A stretch of DNA of 64,000 nucleotides, from positions 112,334 to 176,333 of the forward strand of contig CAVXCA010000092.1 in the NCBI GenBank assembly GCA_963759955.1, given 5' to 3'. Shown here one piece after another: positions 62,701 to 64,000 of this stretch. Position 1 is the stretch's first letter; every line of letters starts with the position of its first letter. The notes beneath the pieces were generated by a model. That model was not told where the DNA came from, ran no database searches, and saw nothing but the letters and a program-made list of their open reading frames with translations. A program made the position numbers and the translations under genes. The stretch comes from Roseiarcus sp963759955. Its GTDB lineage: Bacteria; Pseudomonadota; Alphaproteobacteria; Rhizobiales; Beijerinckiaceae.

Positions 62701-63264
62701 GATTACCGCCGTCTTTCGCTTTCGCTGAAGGCCCATCCGGTGGCGTTCATGCGCGCGCGCCTGACGCAACGCGGCGTCAAGCGCTCCGACGCGCTCGCCG
62801 GCGTCAAGAGCGGCGAGCGCGTCGTTGTCGCCGGCCTGGTGCTGGTGCGCCAGCGCCCCGGCACCGCCAAGGGCGTGATCTTCATGACGCTGGAGGACGA
62901 GGCGGGCGTCGCCAATCTCATCGTCTGGCCGAAGGCGTTCGAGCGCCTGCGCGCGATCGTCATCGGCGCGCGCTTCGTCGCCGCGACCGGCAAGTTGCAG
63001 AACGAGGCCGGCGTCATCCACCTCATCGTCGAGCGCATGGAGGATCTGACGCCGATGCTCGGGCTATTGTCGGAAGAAGGCCGCGGCGCCGATCGCTCGG
63101 CGCCCGCCGAAGAGGCGCGCCCCGCGCCGCCGGCCATGCCACAGAAGCGCCAGGGCGACCGCTTCGCGCAAGTGCAGCTCTTCGCCGACTCGCGCCTCGC
63201 CCGGCCGCCTGCCGAAACCCGAGAGCTCGAGCGCGCGCTGCCGGCGGGACGGAATTTCCACTAG
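59701..63264 (+). CDS. dnaE2: Error-prone DNA polymerase DnaE2 carrying two in-frame repeats
   Basis: 1187 residues. C-family alpha-subunit paralogue that does translesion synthesis with ImuA and ImuB. PHP domain start [62 protein letters not shown] (catalytic Asp pair), [22 protein letters not shown] (third Asp), [17 protein letters not shown], and [19 protein letters not shown] are present; an OB domain ([27 protein letters not shown]) ends it. Two repeat-derived inserts at residues about 136-159 and 815-880 explain the length above about 1100. Start overlaps imuB by four bases. Confidence 0.94.
   Translation: [1187 protein letters not shown]
60108..60171. repeat. Palindromic dispersed repeat, family B, copy 2, inside dnaE2
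   Basis: GGGCCCTCATCCG at the left; a perfect 11-base hairpin CCTTCTCCCGT/ACGGGAGAAGG (60136-60146 and 60149-60159) at the right. About 21 codons. It lies in the PHP domain region without breaking the frame. Related to the element at 16271. Confidence 0.8.
62138..62319. repeat. Palindromic dispersed repeat, family B, copy 3, inside dnaE2
   Basis: About 182 bases, a nested set of at least five hairpins. Outer arms CCCCCTTCCCCCC...GGGGGAAGG and CCTTCCCCCGCAAGGGGGG are inverted; GGGATGAGGGG and CCCCTCATCCGTCGGCG also pair. It keeps the dnaE2 frame and adds roughly 60 residues just after the finger domain, between [10 protein letters not shown] and [15 protein letters not shown]. Confidence 0.85.
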
Positions 63265-63288
63265 GAAACGGCGCGCCCGCCACGGATT

Positions 63289-63819
63289 CTACGCGACGTC
63301 GCCCGGTTCGGGCGCACGCTTGTCGCCGAAGACCATCGCGCGCACGAGGTTTTCTCGATGTCGCACGCTCGCCAGCGCGACGCCGGCGAGATGTCCGAGG
63401 ACGAGCAGCAACAGGCCGTGCGCGACGAGGGAATGCAGCCTCTGCGCCCAGGTCGCGCCCCACAAGGCGTCGGTGGTGAGCATCCAGCCGGTCGTCGCGG
63501 TCGCCGCCATGGCGATCAGCAGCGCGACGATCATCGCTCCGCCGGCCGGATTATGGCCGATGAAGCGCGCCTCCGAGCCGGTCGCAATCGCCTTGAGATA
63601 GGCGACGACGGTTCGCGGCGAGCGGACGAATTGGGCAAAGCGCGCATAGGGCGCTCCGAGAAAGCCCCAGAGGACGCGCGCCAACACCAGTGAGCCTGCG
63701 GCGTAGCCGGCCCAGTCGTGCAGGGCCTCCCAGCTCTGCGCGCTGAGCCAGGCGATGGCGAAGCTCAGCGCGAGAGACCAATGGAATACGCGTACGAACG
63801 AATCCCAGACACGGACCAT
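63289..63819 (-). CDS. Cytochrome b561-type membrane protein
   Basis: 176 residues. Four hydrophobic helices with heme-ligand His: VFHWSLALSFAIAWLSA, ALHDWAGYAAGSLVLARVLWGFLGA, LIAMAATATTGWMLTT and RLHSLVAHGLLLLVLGHLAGVALASV. This is the diheme b561 electron carrier linked to periplasmic or hydrogenase-type partners. Convergent with dnaE2; 29 bases after the PepSY gene. Confidence 0.85.
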   Translation of the reverse strand: MVRVWDSFVRVFHWSLALSFAIAWLSAQSWEALHDWAGYAAGSLVLARVLWGFLGAPYARFAQFVRSPRTVVAYLKAIATGSEARFIGHNPAGGAMIVALLIAMAATATTGWMLTTDALWGATWAQRLHSLVAHGLLLLVLGHLAGVALASVRHRENLVRAMVFGDKRAPEPGDVA

Positions 63820-63848
63820 CGCTCCGTCTCCATCGCTCGGACTGGCGA

Positions 63849-64000
63849 TCAGTTCTCGCCCGCTTCGGCGTTGTCGAGCTTCGTCAGCGTCTCGGCGTTG
63901 AAGGCCATGTTGGCGCGCTTGCCGTCCTTGTCGGTGGCGTAGACTTCATAACAGCCGCTTTCGATCTTGATCTGGCGGACTTTGTAGCCGTCAGCTTGAA
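63849..64000 (-). CDS. C-terminal part of a PepSY-domain protein
   Basis: A minus-strand frame enters from the right edge and ends at TGA 63851-63849. The 49 residues (QADGYKVRQIKIESGCYEVYA...AFNAETLTKLDN) fit the final strands of a PepSY domain, a periplasmic fold often encoded next to cytochrome b561. The start is outside the window. Likely co-transcribed with the cytochrome gene. Confidence 0.75.
   Translation of the reverse strand, partial: QADGYKVRQIKIESGCYEVYATDKDGKRANMAFNAETLTKLDNAEAGEN

Overview
GC-rich (roughly two thirds G+C) chromosomal window from an alphaproteobacterium, most likely of the order Hyphomicrobiales (Rhizobiales). The pointers are ctrA with a divergent FliJ-like gene, a three-gene pntAA/pntAB/pntB transhydrogenase, an SOS-boxed imuA-imuB-dnaE2 operon, AddAB instead of RecBCD, two divergent DUF465 genes, an FzlA-like GST-fold protein next to queG, and an acdR/acdS pair. 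The family cannot be fixed from sequence alone. No rRNA, tRNA, CRISPR array or intact insertion sequence was recognised.

Layout. 0-10.4 kb: a Sel1-type protein and a TAXI-like binding protein, then addB-addA and cobQ. 10.7-13.0 kb: carrier protein, AMP-dependent ligase and ketoreductase. 13.3-15.0 kb: a membrane protein and a repeat-rich stretch. 15.1-22.4 kb: glutaryl-CoA dehydrogenase, then a second carrier-protein cluster containing an amino acid:carrier protein ligase, an acyl-CoA dehydrogenase-like flavoprotein, a dedicated carrier protein, an esterase, an acyl-CoA synthetase and a flavin reductase. 22.4-31 kb: metA/metY, an MFS transporter, lgt-midA-pgeF, and an aminotransferase/sulfotransferase pair. 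31-39 kb: acdS with a broken acdR, kup, a cysteine protease, a flippase-like membrane protein, pncA, fzlA and queG. 40.6-43.3 kb: a lower-GC island of two overlapping genes, a multidomain GNAT-PIN-PUA-like protein and an ASCH protein. 43.7-48.9 kb: small genes, purEK, rpsU, a TPR lipoprotein and an SDR. 48.9-55.1 kb: a hydrolase, the pnt operon, a FliJ-like gene and ctrA. 55-64 kb: an orphan conserved-looking gene, the imuA-imuB-dnaE2 mutagenesis operon, cytochrome b561 and a PepSY protein.

Three observations stand out. First, the GNAT-PIN plus ASCH pair looks like an uncharacterised RNA-directed toxin/antitoxin or defence module. Second, palindromic dispersed repeats lie in frame inside imuB (once) and dnaE2 (twice), adding stretches of repeat-encoded peptide to the mutasome. 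Third, two carrier-protein modules, one with a truncated seryl-tRNA-synthetase-like ligase, sit within 12 kb and probably serve an undescribed aminoacyl/acyl-carrier pathway.

Quality caveat: addB, the first carrier protein, pgeF and fzlA each carry one apparent extra base, and acdR carries an in-frame stop. All four indels are single-base insertions, so assembly error should be excluded before calling them pseudogenes.
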